A stretch of 64,000 nucleotides of DNA from the NCBI GenBank assembly GCA_013397455.1, contig VYZB01000191.1, positions 1,271,911 through 1,335,910 on the forward strand, written 5' to 3'. The notes beneath the pieces were generated by a model, which ran no database searches, was not told the DNA's origin, and saw only the letters and a list, made by a program, of their open reading frames with translations. Below are positions 52,101 to 60,065 of this stretch, piece after piece. The stretch is from Crotophaga sulcirostris. Its lineage: Eukaryota; Chordata; Aves; Cuculiformes; Crotophagidae. Numbering within the stretch: the first letter of the stretch is position 1; each line of letters begins with the position of its first letter. The translations under genes and the position numbers were made by a program.

Positions 52101-55100
52101 AAATAGAATAGTATTGCTATACTTGGCAGCCAGTACTGTGGTAGCACAGCATAACATAGTCATGCAAGAAAAAAAATGTCTTACTCATACTTTTTTATTC
52201 AATGTTTATGTCATAGTGTAAACCTTATGAAGACCAAATTAGACCCAGAAGGACTGGGCATCATATTACTGGGTCCCTTTCTGCAAGAATTTTTCCCTGA
52301 GCAGGTAATCTATATAGCTTTATTGCTGCAGAGCTTTCTCTATTCTGCTTGTCTTTGCAATTCATTAAACATTTCCATCAATATCACAGAGCTATTTTTA
52401 ATAATAAGTATTGTATTTATTTGATGACCAGCAAATAACTTCTTGTCTTACGCAACAAACTGCAGAGTTCCATTTTGCATAAGATGTTCAAGATTTTGTC
52501 AGCTTTACACTGGATGGAACCTCCATTGCATCAACAAGTTTTAAAATTCACTTCAGGAAATAAAGAATAATTTTGCGTATGAAGTTGAACTGGTTCCCTG
52601 CTCAGAAAGTTCATCTGAGTTTGATTTTTATGAGAGGAAGTGACCATACCAGTTTTGTCAGAATTACAACTGTCTGCGGTAATTGCTACCAAATGGGAGA
52701 AGGTTGAAAACATATTTAAAACAATAGTTATGTATATCTCTAATCATGCAAAGTTTTGACAATTTAACAAAAAGTCATGATAGAATTATGTTTAGCGTAT
52801 GTAGAAGTCAGTATATACCAGGGTAATGGAAAAATATTTTCAAATTGTCATTCTGTTCTATATAATTGTTAAGATAGCACCACCACTGAGAAGCATTTGT
52901 TAACCTGGCACTGCTGTCATCTTCTCCCTTTGCCCTGGTCACATCTTCCTGCCCTCCTGCTGCCTTTTTGTACAGATATGTGGTAAACCAGGACAGGGAA
53001 CTGGGCCGGATGAGAGTTCTCTGGAGGTTTGTGTAACCTTGTTCGATGGCCATACAAGTGCTTGTATTGGCAGAGGAGAGAAGGTTTCCCCAGTGACCGC
53101 AAGATAGGCTGGTGAGGCAAGGGAAGGGCTGAGAGAAGTACTTCTTTGGTGGCTTTTGTGGCTTAACTTGTCATTGAAACTATGCAGCTTAATTTTTACA
53201 AACGAGGAAATGTGAAGCTAATATTTTTTAAATGCCTTCAGCAAGACTCTTTGTTAAGGATGGTGCAGCACTATTTGGATGTAGTACTCTGTACTACAAA
53301 ACAATCTGGTCTTTCAGAAGACAGTAGAGCTGCACTGCCAAAGATGGTAGGGACTGAATACATCATTAAGAGATGATTCATCATCTACAGGAAAAAGGAG
53401 GAGTTAGAAAGTTCATTTTCTCCGGATTTACAGAATTACATCTGCAGTGCGTATTTGCCAACTGTTTCTTCTTCCTTTCATTTGTATATCTGGAAGTGGA
53501 AATGTCTTTACAATTGAATATAATTTAATATTATATTTACAATTATATTACACTTGCAAATCTGGAAGACCCCAGTGTTTAATTTAGACCTCAGAGGCTT
53601 AAAATGAAGTTCAGAAAGCCAGAGCATGTCTCCATAATTGGCTGTGCCTAAACTGTCCCGTACTGTGGACCATGGGCAGCTGGAGGAGAAAAGAACCATC
53701 GTATGGGGTTGCTGCCTCTGTTGCCGAAGGGTGTCACTGACTGGAGAAGGGAGCATAGTGGAATCATGGGCACATATCTGGCTTAGTCACTTAGAAATCC
53801 AGTGGAGGAAGCCTTTCCTATTGTAATGTTGGAGCCCCCAAGTCAATCCCTGCTCATCAAGTACTAATTCCATGCTGCATGTGATTCTCCACTGCTCAGG
53901 TTTGCCGGTGCTGTTGAACCTTTGCTGGTTCCAGTAGAAAACACGGGAAGTGTTACTGACTTAAGGGTGGTGCAGTCTGAACAATCAGCACATTTTGGAC
54001 TGGAACCTGTCAGTATCACTTACTGAATGAATGCTGCAGGCACAGATATGTTGTCTGATCTGTCTGTGCTCTGTGGATCAGATAGCAGGAGCCCTTACTC
54101 ATACTGATGCCTCATTCAGAATTCTTTCTGAAAGTGATATTCTGCAGAGATGAAGATTAATGTCTGTCTTTAAAATACTGCAAGGAAATAGCAGATGCCA
54201 GTGACGACTGGAATCATTGATGTTCCCCTTTATCATACAGTATTTGAACATGTAGCTAGTGCTTAGGAGATCCAGATTCGATTCCTTCTTCAAAACCCCA
54301 ACTCATTCTCCTAGAAAGTACTAAGCTCCACCTCCAAAGCAGGAAGGGATCTCAGCTTTCCTTTTCAAAGCTGTTGGCTTAGAAGAGCCATATTCCAAGA
54401 TCATTCAGCTGGAGAGAGCAAACCTGGTTCTTTAGTGCTTAGCGTGGCCACCTGGAGAGGGAGGATTCCTGAATTCCCTGGTAGCCCTTTTTGGGGGAAA
54501 CAATCACTGCTTATAATTCTTAATATCCACAGGACAGGAACTGGAAAACAGCACTTCTTTTCCTTCAGAGTGAGCACACCATCAGCAAAAAGAATAATCA
54601 TCCTCTTTCCATCCCTGTAAAGCCTAACTTTATTTACCTTTGTGAAGCAACTTTTGTAAGCAGAGTTACCACTTCCCTTCCTTTTCACCATCTTCCCACC
54701 ACAGAGTAGCCTGGGTTGCCATGAGAGACCCATGCAGAGATAAGATTTTTGAATCATTAAAGAGAAGAAAAATGAATGAGGGCTTTTTGTAATCTGATGG
54801 ATATACTGTAACCTGAGCAGGTTTCTTCTCATTCCAGCCTTTAACTCCATGTACTTAAAAAAGGGATAAGCTTTTGCTTGGAGCCTGGTCCGGCAAGCGT
54901 AAAAGAGATGATATTACACCTGATTTGTGTTTCCTGATGAAGTGAAATGCAAAGCTTTTCAGTCCTTTCAGAACTAAAGCATTTAAAAACCTGGAGTAGT
55001 GAAGGCTGACAACTGCAGAACATCTATTGTTAGGCCTTAGCCGAAAAAGTGTCTTCGCAATTCATTTACAGTTAGGCAGGCGTGGGTGTAAATTACTTTT

Positions 55101-56997
55101 TAGCTCTCAAATGCAGTGTTGGAGGTTGGATCTGGTCCTTAGTAAATATTTAGCTTAGTAGCATCCAAATAGTCATAAATACATGTAAACGTGGCTACTA
55201 CCTAAGGTGTCCGACTTGAAAAATCAGGAGAGTTTCAAAGTGCTCAGAAACAAAGTTGTAGGATTAGTTGTCCAGATGAACAGAGAATATCATTACTTGC
55301 TCTTGGGGCTGTTACCAATTAATTTACTGACATCTTTTTATTATTTCTGATGAGAAAGGTAAAATGAACAAAATCTTCAGGATGATGTCACCTAAAAGAA
55401 GTTGTACTTTTTTTACCATTTTCCATGAGTCTTCCATGCCTCTATGCAGTTGTAAAGAGGAGAGACTGTCAAGGCACCATGTATAGTTACATGAAATTGA
55501 CTCTCTTCTTTCTACTAGGACTCTAGGGTTTCAGAGTCATTCACTGTTTACCATTACAATGGACTGAAGCAATCCAACTATAATGAAAAGGTAAGACTTA
55601 AGAAACATAAATCCAGCTCTAGTAGCAATTAGTATGCAAAACTGACCCCCTGTGTTAAATTGTAAAACTGACAGTAGTTACAGGCAAAATAACTTACCTT
55701 GAAACAGGCTTTTTGCAGAAATATTTCAGTCATTTTCTCCCAAAATGCTGTATTTGGAATCAGGAACTGTTTTGTGCTCATGATCATATTTTAGGTAGGA
55801 TGCTGGATCAGTTGGCTAGACCACATCTCATAAGCAATGCATTTTTAACAGAGCACTTCTCATGCTTATCCGTGACCAGTCGGATTTGAACTGTAAAGGG
55901 CAATGGAAATGTAACACAAACAAACTGCACCTTCTATAAGTAACCCTACATCTAAATAGAGATGTTTGGGTTTTTTTTGAAATATTTTACTACTCCAGAC
56001 TTTCAAAATCATTATTTTTTGGAATGTCTTAGTGGGGGACAAAAATTACCCGCTTCATTTTCAGCTTTCTTGGAAGGAGGGGTATACCTGACAATCTGTG
56101 GCTGCTTCCGAGTTAGTTCCTGAATTAACATTTAGGGGAGAAGAGTTTAAGGCATTAATAGACATAGGGAACAAAAATTATTTCAAGAAAACTTTTTTAA
56201 AAAAAGGTCTCAGTCTTTGGAACAGCTTGGAGTTAAATCCTTAAAATTACCCATGTGAAATCTGCAGTTTCAAACCCCAAAATGTAGGCAAAAGCATTCA
56301 AAGATGCATTTGCCTTTACTATTGAACCTATATATATACATAATCAAGAATATTTTTTAAAAATTTTGCTTTCAGAGGATTCTGCTTATAGCATTTTAAA
56401 TATTGTTTTATGAATAGAGCTGATTTGCAACAGAAGTTCCATTTTATACAAAATTAATTACATAACATTAAGTCTAAGGAACACTGTCCTTATAAAAATA
56501 ACAATATCAAGTATCAAACTGTGCAACAGCAACAGAATTTTTGCATTGCATGTCCTAATGATTAGTTTTTCCCAGTTTTGGCCTTCAGCGTCTACTGAAA
56601 TAAACAAGTCAAATGAATACAGCCAGATCAGGATTTTCAGGCACTTGAGTCTAAGAGATGATGCATTTTCAAATTCATACCTCATTTTATTTAAAAAAAA
56701 AAAGGTATATAAAACTTCACAGATTTTATTTTTGTATTAAGGAAAAAGGTATCATCATAAACCCTTTCCTAACATGGTGAAAATAATTGTCTCATCTTAG
56801 AGTTTTTAAACAAACATAGGCTGACGTAACTGAATTTATTTTGACAGGTCATGTATGTAGAAGGCACAGCAGTTGTTATGGGTTTTGAAGAACCAATGCT
56901 ACAGACCGACGACACTCCTGTAAAACGCTGCTTGCAAACCAAATGGCCATACATAGAATTACTGTGGACCACAGACCGATCTCCTTCTTTAAACTGA
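19040..56997 (+). CDS. MINDY3: MINDY3 deubiquitinase gene, coding exons 2-15 (exon 1 lost in assembly gap)
   Basis: This spliced gene encodes MINDY-3 (FAM188A/CARP), a cysteine deubiquitinase of the MINDY family that trims Lys48-linked polyubiquitin; the human protein has also been described as nuclear and pro-apoptotic. Fourteen exons with GT/AG borders and matching phases were assembled by eye: 19040-19119, 20110-20167, 20632-20805, 24539-24590, 26507-26621, 26799-26872, 27257-27336, 31752-31822, 33001-33081, 46753-46825, 47654-47726, 52217-52304, 55519-55590, 56848-56997. They give 413 residues with no internal stop. The family's N-terminal ~31 residues are missing, and 413 + 31 is close to the 445 of the human protein. 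The catalytic Cys lies in [11 protein letters not shown] (exon 2) and the probable catalytic His in SETHLTVFF (exon 10). An EF-hand-like stretch spans exons 11-12. The identification rests on remembered human sequence, which matches along the whole length. The gene appears intact and functional apart from the gap. Confidence 0.96.
20110..20167 (+). CDS. MINDY3: MINDY3 exon 3
   Basis: The acceptor is caacgaag and the donor is CCAG|gtatgg. The 58 nt are 19 codons plus 1 nt. The reading [19 protein letters not shown] follows the catalytic Cys helix and belongs to the MINDY fold. The acceptor has a weak polypyrimidine tract, but frame and homology fix the border. It appears slightly diverged from the human exon as I remember it. 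Confidence 0.94.
20632..20805 (+). CDS. MINDY3: MINDY3 exon 4
   Basis: The acceptor is gatctttcag and the donor is CCTT|gtaaga. The 174 nt start by completing a split Glu codon and end in phase 1. The reading begins [19 protein letters not shown] and includes the conserved [12 protein letters not shown]. The end of the exon ([13 protein letters not shown]) is a low-complexity, Ser/Glu-rich linker before the next block of the catalytic domain. This is the largest coding exon in the window. Confidence 0.96.
20806..24538 (+). other. MINDY3: MINDY3 intron 4
   Basis: This 3.7 kb AT-rich intron has no recognisable repeat family or gene. Its only feature worth naming is a perfect 10-bp hairpin at 23493-23519. 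Confidence 0.6.
24539..24590 (+). CDS. MINDY3: MINDY3 exon 5
   Basis: The acceptor is cttgtgtatag and the donor is TTCA|gtaagt. The 52 nt complete a split Ser codon and read [16 protein letters not shown], with 2 nt of a split codon at the end. [11 protein letters not shown] is a well-conserved MINDY3 block. Intron 4 before it is 3.7 kb. Confidence 0.95.
24591..26506 (+). other. MINDY3: MINDY3 intron 5
   Basis: This 1.9 kb AT-rich intron has a pyrimidine-rich stretch near 25,375-25,415 and no repeat or gene that I recognise. Confidence 0.6.
26507..26621 (+). CDS. MINDY3: MINDY3 exon 6
   Basis: The acceptor is tttgtctctag and the donor is AAAG|gtttgt. The 115 nt are 1 nt completing a split codon plus 38 codons. 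The reading starts [20 protein letters not shown] and continues through [16 protein letters not shown], a hydrophobic core segment of the catalytic domain. The codon split between exons 5 and 6 reads His here, where I recall Gln in human. GT/AG rules leave no alternative border. Confidence 0.96.
26799..26872 (+). CDS. MINDY3: MINDY3 exon 7
   Basis: The acceptor is tttttctgcag and the donor is GGAAG|gtaagc. The 74 nt are 24 codons plus 2 nt. The reading is [20 protein letters not shown] then YGHG. The intron before it (177 bp) is the shortest in the gene. It is nearly identical to the human protein as I remember it. Confidence 0.96.
27257..27336 (+). CDS. MINDY3: MINDY3 exon 8
   Basis: The acceptor is tctgttatatag and the donor is ATGA|gtaagt. 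The 80 nt complete a split Ser codon. The reading [20 protein letters not shown] then RECSGM contains the [12 protein letters not shown] signature shared by MINDY-3 and MINDY-4 type enzymes. Confidence 0.96.
27545..28030 (+). mobile_element. CR1 LINE fragment, sense orientation, degraded
   Basis: Stretches such as gaagtcctgcatctgggatggaa, ataagcccatgca, tgtcctccagttttgggctc and ccagtataggaaagacatgg follow the CR1 second reading frame (reverse transcriptase C-terminal part) in the + direction. Frame is lost repeatedly and the 3' tail is missing. It lies in MINDY3 intron 8 and is older than the copies near the right end. Confidence 0.8.
28720..29292 (-). mobile_element. CR1 LINE 3' part with remnant of ORF2
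   Basis: It begins with the inverted CR1 tail (cacagaatcgttttggctgg) and continues through typical CR1 sequence. On the minus strand 29040-29240 reads [19 protein letters not shown] and then [20 protein letters not shown], the C-terminal end of the CR1 reverse-transcriptase protein. About 570 bases remain, 5'-truncated, in MINDY3 intron 8. It is not a host gene. Confidence 0.92.
29505..29518 (+). promoter_or_regulatory. Strong CTCF-like motif in MINDY3 intron 8
   Basis: CCACTAGGTGGCGG matches the CTCF core CCACYAGRKGGCRS at essentially every position, in the context gttgCCACTAGGTGGCGGcat. It lies about 200 bases past a CR1 copy but outside it. Binding is not shown by sequence alone. Confidence 0.55.
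31752..31822 (+). CDS. MINDY3: MINDY3 exon 9
   Basis: The acceptor is ttttttaacag and the donor is TAAG|gtaagc. The 71 nt are 2 nt completing a split Lys codon plus 23 codons. The reading is [20 protein letters not shown] then YCK, a conserved segment just before the catalytic-histidine exon. Confidence 0.96.
33001..33081 (+). CDS. MINDY3: MINDY3 exon 10 (catalytic histidine)
   Basis: The acceptor is gtacttttttag and the donor is AAAG|gtatgt. The exon is exactly 27 codons in phase 0. The reading is [20 protein letters not shown] followed by LTVFFAK. The His of SETHLTVFF is the probable catalytic His (His287 in human numbering, about 286 here if exon 1 has 31 codons). The exon lies upstream of the longest intron (13.7 kb). 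Confidence 0.96.
38857..38931 (+). other. Exon-like open segment of unknown origin
   Basis: It is preceded by a good acceptor (tctgtatcccttttag) and followed by |gtagat. It is 75 nt long and open in one frame reading [24 protein letters not shown]3 exon 10 ends in phase 0, and in that frame the segment hits TGA at its second codon, so it is not a productive MINDY3 exon. It could be a poison exon, a fragment of an old retrocopy or chance. I do not recognise the peptide. Confidence 0.25.
40709..40754. repeat. AT-rich tandem repeat (TTTTATTTTATCT units)
   Basis: Units of ttttattttatctt recur about three times with small length changes. It is a simple minisatellite inside MINDY3 intron 10. Confidence 0.7.
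40945..41015 (-). mobile_element. Short CR1 LINE 3' fragment
   Basis: The pieces acagtattacaaagttggaa, aggacctttgagatcatcga and gtccaacctataacc are the CR1 3' end on the minus strand. Only about 70 bases remain, in MINDY3 intron 10. Confidence 0.8.
46753..46825 (+). CDS. MINDY3: MINDY3 exon 11
   Basis: The acceptor is a long pyrimidine tract ending cccctaag and the donor is GAGG|gtaagg. The 73 nt are 24 codons plus 1 nt. The reading is [20 protein letters not shown] then YDPE. It holds the start of an EF-hand-like helix and loop (FQTYDPEDNGFI) completed by exon 12. Confidence 0.96.
47512..47529 (+). promoter_or_regulatory. Perfect four-unit heat-shock element motif
   Basis: TTCTAGAACCTTCTAGAA has four alternating TTC/GAA units with exact 2-bp spacing, the ideal HSF1 binding pattern. 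It is formed by a perfect 10-bp tandem duplication (cttctagaac twice, 47511-47530). It lies in MINDY3 intron 11, 125 bases before exon 12. Function is inferred from the motif only. Confidence 0.5.
47654..47726 (+). CDS. MINDY3: MINDY3 exon 12
   Basis: The acceptor is atcttttttag and the donor is AATA|gtaagt. The 73 nt complete a split Asp codon and read [20 protein letters not shown] then DPE, ending with 2 nt of a Tyr codon. The loop D-P-E-D-N-G-F-I resembles an EF-hand, but position 12 is not the usual Glu/Asp, so calcium binding is uncertain. Confidence 0.96.
48990..49010. repeat. (GTTT)n microsatellite
   Basis: Five consecutive tttg/gttt units lie in MINDY3 intron 12. Confidence 0.8.
50671..50715. 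repeat. 15-bp tandem repeat, three copies
   Basis: Units cacatgtaaatattt, cacgtgtaaatattt and catgtgtaaacatgg differ at only a few bases. It is a small minisatellite in MINDY3 intron 12. Confidence 0.8.
50790..51545 (+). mobile_element. Old L3-like CR1 LINE copy, internally rearranged
   Basis: From about 50,790 to 51,284 the sequence follows the reverse-transcriptase end of L3/turtle-type CR1 in sense: caggagacaggccttggact, ccattgtataaatgcgtgatg, aaggcaacaaggctaaatga and ggacctggaaaagagagac. From about 51,362 to 51,545 it resumes with the 3' non-coding end of the same family (ggccaatgtcagaaacagga, tactgggcaagacact, ttgacccagtg). Between the two parts several hundred bases of the element are missing and an inverted copy of the element's own 3' part is present. 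It is strongly diverged, hence old. Confidence 0.65.
51285..51492. repeat. Inverted repeat, 37-bp arms (36/37 match), 134-bp spacer
   Basis: The left arm 51285-51321 and right arm 51456-51492 are reverse complements with a single mismatch. A second, inner perfect stem (51320-51332 with 51349-51361, AT-rich) follows the left arm directly. The right arm is ordinary L3-like CR1 sequence in place, so the left arm is the inverted copy. Confidence 0.9.
52217..52304 (+). CDS. MINDY3: MINDY3 exon 13
   Basis: The acceptor is tatgtcatag and the donor is GCAG|gtaatc. The 88 nt complete a Tyr codon and give 29 codons: [20 protein letters not shown] then FLQEFFPEQ. The acceptor has a short pyrimidine tract, but frame and homology agree. 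Confidence 0.96.
52305..55518 (+). other. MINDY3: MINDY3 intron 13
   Basis: This 3.2 kb intron shows slightly higher GC in its middle (52,900-54,900), including a minus-strand frame of 149 codons at 54,401-54,850. The peptide is not recognised and no partner exons were seen. No repeat family was recognised. Confidence 0.55.
55519..55590 (+). CDS. MINDY3: MINDY3 exon 14
   Basis: The acceptor is ctttctactag and the donor is AAAG|gtaaga. The exon is 24 codons in phase 0. The reading is [20 protein letters not shown] then [21 protein letters not shown] is strongly conserved; the first five residues are the variable part. Confidence 0.96.
56848..56997 (+). CDS. MINDY3: MINDY3 exon 15, coding part with stop
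   Basis: The acceptor is ttttgacag. The 49 codons plus TGA end the protein. The reading starts [20 protein letters not shown], contains [15 protein letters not shown] and ends in TDRSPSLN, the family's usual C-terminus. The acceptor and exon 14 donor are in phase 0. Confidence 0.97.
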   Translation, partial: VMYVEGTAVVMGFEEPMLQTDDTPVKRCLQTKWPYIELLWTTDRSPSLN

Positions 56998-57920
56998 TGT
57001 GTTGTACATAAACAACATCTCTGCCAGATGCTTGAATGGGGATATCGGAATTGGTATTTGCTTGGAAAGTAGTATACTTTGACTGTGTGAAGTTATACAC
57101 TGGTATCATTGACAAATTGTAAATAATGATTACAAACACTTTTTCAGTGTTAATTGGAATATTTAATTTTTTAATCAGATTGATTTCTATTATAATAGTT
57201 TGTCTTTTTTGGCCACTGTAGTACTGTAAATGTGAATTATCCCAAACAAAAAAAAAAGCCTACTTATAAAGTCTTAACATTATTTTGCCATTTCATAAAG
57301 ATTTGAAAAATGTCTGATATTGCAAAATCTGCATATTAGATGTCAGATCTTTAAAACATGACCCATATTCAGCTTCCTCTGAATCCCATAGGCATGTTTT
57401 TATTATTTAAATTATATTGGCTTACATTACAGTACCATAATGCGTGGACTAGACTGGCCTTTGCACTGGATATGTTTTTAATGAGTTTAATTTTTCTGCC
57501 ATTTTACCTAAAATCTGATTTTACTTAAAGAGCTTGCACAATGTGACATGAATATACATTTTTAGGATAAGTATAATTCATAAATACTTTTTCTTGGCAG
57601 TTGTATATTACTGTGGCTTAGTTATCGGGCATGTTAAAAGTGAACAGAAAATCTGAGGAAAAATAGACGTATGAATATTTATTTGAATTTGTATAAAAGA
57701 AACGTAAAAACAGCTGAAAGAATTTCTTGTTCTATAATCTTTAGACTATTCAAACTTACAATATTGCCAAATACCTCTTCTCAATTTGTCCAAACAGCAG
57801 TGTAAGCCAGCGTTATTGTATGTGTTAAATGCATGAGAACATCTGTTATTACATGATTATATTCCTTTATTTATTATCAACTTGTTAGCCCTAAAATAAA
57901 ATCTTTTCCTTGAATCATGG
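56998..57920 (+). other. MINDY3: MINDY3 3' UTR (inferred)
   Basis: AT-rich sequence follows the TGA and ends shortly after the AATAAA hexamer at 57895-57900. It contains no further exon signals that fit the gene. The cleavage site is inferred to be 10-25 bases after the hexamer. Confidence 0.7.
57895..57900 (+). promoter_or_regulatory. MINDY3: Polyadenylation signal AATAAA for MINDY3
   Basis: This canonical hexamer sits 900 bases after the stop codon and is followed within 40 bases by a T/GT-rich stretch (tcatggtgtatcgtttt), as expected for a cleavage downstream element. Confidence 0.7.
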
Positions 57921-58385
57921 TGTATCGTTTTAAGTTTGGATTTAGTCAAACTTGTTTATTGCCTCTCTTGAGATGATGCAAAGGGACCATGGGTTTAGAA
58001 ATGCCAGATTTTGAGTTAATACATCTCAGAAAAAAAAAAAAAAAACAACCAAGCAACAAAAGATCTTAACTGTGATTGTAGAGCATGTGCTATTGCCAGC
58101 AGGGCTGAATTTTGCATTCGTAACGATTTATTTTTAAAAATTAATTTTCATGTGTAAATAACAATATGAGTCTAGAATGGTTATCATGCAGGAAAACAAA
58201 CTGACTTGGTCAAAAATTGGATATGTAGAGTAGGGGAGAAAGCTTTATTGGAGGATTTGAACTGTAAAGCATGTAGAGGTGGTAGAAAGAGACCATCTTT
58301 TGCGTGGGGCTTGCAGATCTGTCCTCAACAAGACTGCACATTGTGTCTGTTAGATACAGCTGGAAATGGGAGAACAGTATCGTTC

Positions 58386-58770
58386 TGTGGTGGGTTGGTC
58401 ATGGATGGCTGCCAGGTTCCCACAGGTACCCCTCTCTCACTCCGCTGCCTCAGCAAGACGGGGGTGGGAGGGGGAATGAATGAAAAAGGTCCTTGTCAAG
58501 ATCAGGACAGGGAGATCACTTGCCAATTATCATCACAGACTAAACAGACTCTAAATTAGTCTAATTAATTGCTAATTAAAAATAGAGATAGTGAGAAACA
58601 AAACCAAAACTAAAACCACCTTCTCCCTCACTCTTCTTCCAGACTCAACTTCAATCCAAGCTCTTCTACCTCCTCTGCACCAGGTGAGGCAGAGGGTTAT
58701 AATTTCTGCTTATCTGATCCATCTGTACGCTTTTTCATTATCTTTTCTCTTCCTTGAGGATATGTTTAGG
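58386..58770 (-). mobile_element. Old endogenous retroviral LTR fragment (avian ERVL-like)
   Basis: The segment starts tgtggtgggttggtcatgg, then ctgccaggttcccac, a G-rich tract, gatcaggacagggagatcac, cagactaaacagactctaa, and ccaaaactaaaaccaccttc. This order of motifs is that of a common avian LTR read in reverse. The LTR would lie on the minus strand, with its 3' end at the left. The far part is too diverged to bound, and no internal retroviral genes are seen next to it, so it is probably a broken solo LTR. Confidence 0.55.
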
Positions 58771-59841
58771 GTGAAGGAGCCGAAGATGGGACTGGATGGA
58801 GTAGGCAAGTGATGTAGGAATACAATCCCACAGTGAAATGGTTACACCCACACAACACTTCATGAGCAGGAACAAGAACCTCCATTACTGCAATGCATAC
58901 TGAGGGGCATTTGCTGTCCAGTTAGATGACTGTCTACAGACAGCCTGTGTACAGTTACTCTTAAGATACTCCTGATTGCAAGCAAAGGTACTTAGCATGT
59001 AGGATCAGGCGAGCTCTTCAAACTCCGTGGTGGGTTTGTTGAGTATTGTGCTGCAAGTCTGCTGACCACAACAGCCTGGGAGGTGCAGTGAGAACACTGA
59101 GTGGGCTCACAGCCTCCCCTGTTATGCCCCTACTGTTCCATCCTTTGGGGTCACACACTAAGCAGCCAGCCTGTGCTTTCACCAAGATAGTAGATTACCA
59201 CATTGGTTTCTGGTTTACTTTGATTTCATGGGATTAAACTAGTTAACAACTAATGCAAAAAAAAAAAGTATTTCCATGAAAACTCTTGAAACATTTTTTT
59301 TTCCCACAGGGTCTATGCTTAGATTGCTAGAAGATTTAGTCTGCTCACTCTCGAATTAGCTTTAATACTTTTCATGTGTGAATTACTTTTAAGATTTCTA
59401 ATTTGGACAGTGTTCACAGAAGTAAGGTTCAAAACTGAATGCTGAACATCTTTTGTTGGCCTGTCGTACTGAATTCAGATCCCACAAATTCATGCTCTTT
59501 GTAGAGTGTGGCTGCATCCTCATTTTATCCTCTTGCTTTGCAACAAGATAATCAATACAAAATTCTGTCTATGGCTCCAAATACGATTCAGGAGAAGGAT
59601 TCCTGCCTACAGAAACAAAACGAGTCAACAGCTAAGAAAAAAAGGTAAGATTTCCTATGGGAATAGGACACTTGATCTTCTGTACTGCCGTGTTTTGAAA
59701 AGATTTAACAGTAAAATTGTCATTAATTTTGACAAGATTTATGTTAAAATCCTGTATTATTCTTTGAAATACTTATCCTTCCTCTGCTGGCAGGTCCATT
59801 ACTAAATACTGGCATAAATAAGATTAAAGCTTTCATAATAG

Positions 59842-59900
59842 AGCCTTCTATGAAATATTAATATTTAAGTTTTGCTTTGGCAAAACTTTACATAGAAGCT
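59842..59900. repeat. Hairpin with 9-bp inner and 7- to 10-bp outer stem
   Basis: The inner stem aagttttgc/gcaaaactt (59867-59875 with 59880-59888) has a 4-base loop. The outer stem ttctatg/catagaa (59846-59852 with 59891-59897) extends with one bulge. The left arm has an unpaired AT-rich insert of about 14 bases. Confidence 0.6.
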
Positions 59901-60047
59901 TTGACTGATCTATTTTTGCAATTGGAAAGACCATAATGATGTATTTTTCTGTATAAATTATTTGGTTCCACATCTGACCTTCCAGTCATTCTGGAGGGTA
60001 GATAATGACTTTTGGACTCTAGTCTAAATATTCTTATAAAAGCTCTC

Positions 60048-60065
60048 TGACCTGGCTCCAGGTCA
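60048..60065. promoter_or_regulatory. Perfect ER6 nuclear-receptor-type motif
   Basis: TGACCTGGCTCCAGGTCA is an everted repeat of two ideal AGGTCA half-sites with a 6-base spacer, the arrangement bound by PXR/CAR-type heterodimers. Sequence alone does not show use. It is also a short hairpin (8-bp stem). Confidence 0.35.

Larger units (their letters stand above)
47727..52216 (+). other. MINDY3: MINDY3 intron 12
   Basis: This 4.5 kb intron holds a GTTT microsatellite, a 15-bp tandem repeat at 50,671, and an old L3-like CR1 copy (about 50,790-51,545) with an inverted repeat inside it. The rest (47,730-48,980 and 49,020-50,660) shows no gene or clear repeat. Confidence 0.6.

Noticed and set aside
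54401..54850. 149-codon minus-strand frame in intron 13
   Set aside because: The peptide shows no family features or signal sequence and there are no neighbouring exons; chance ORF in a slightly GC-rich intron segment.
58030..58045. Run of 16 A residues after the MINDY3 3' UTR, as a mark of a processed pseudogene
   Set aside because: No reverse-transcribed coding sequence lies directly before it; it is a simple genomic A tract.
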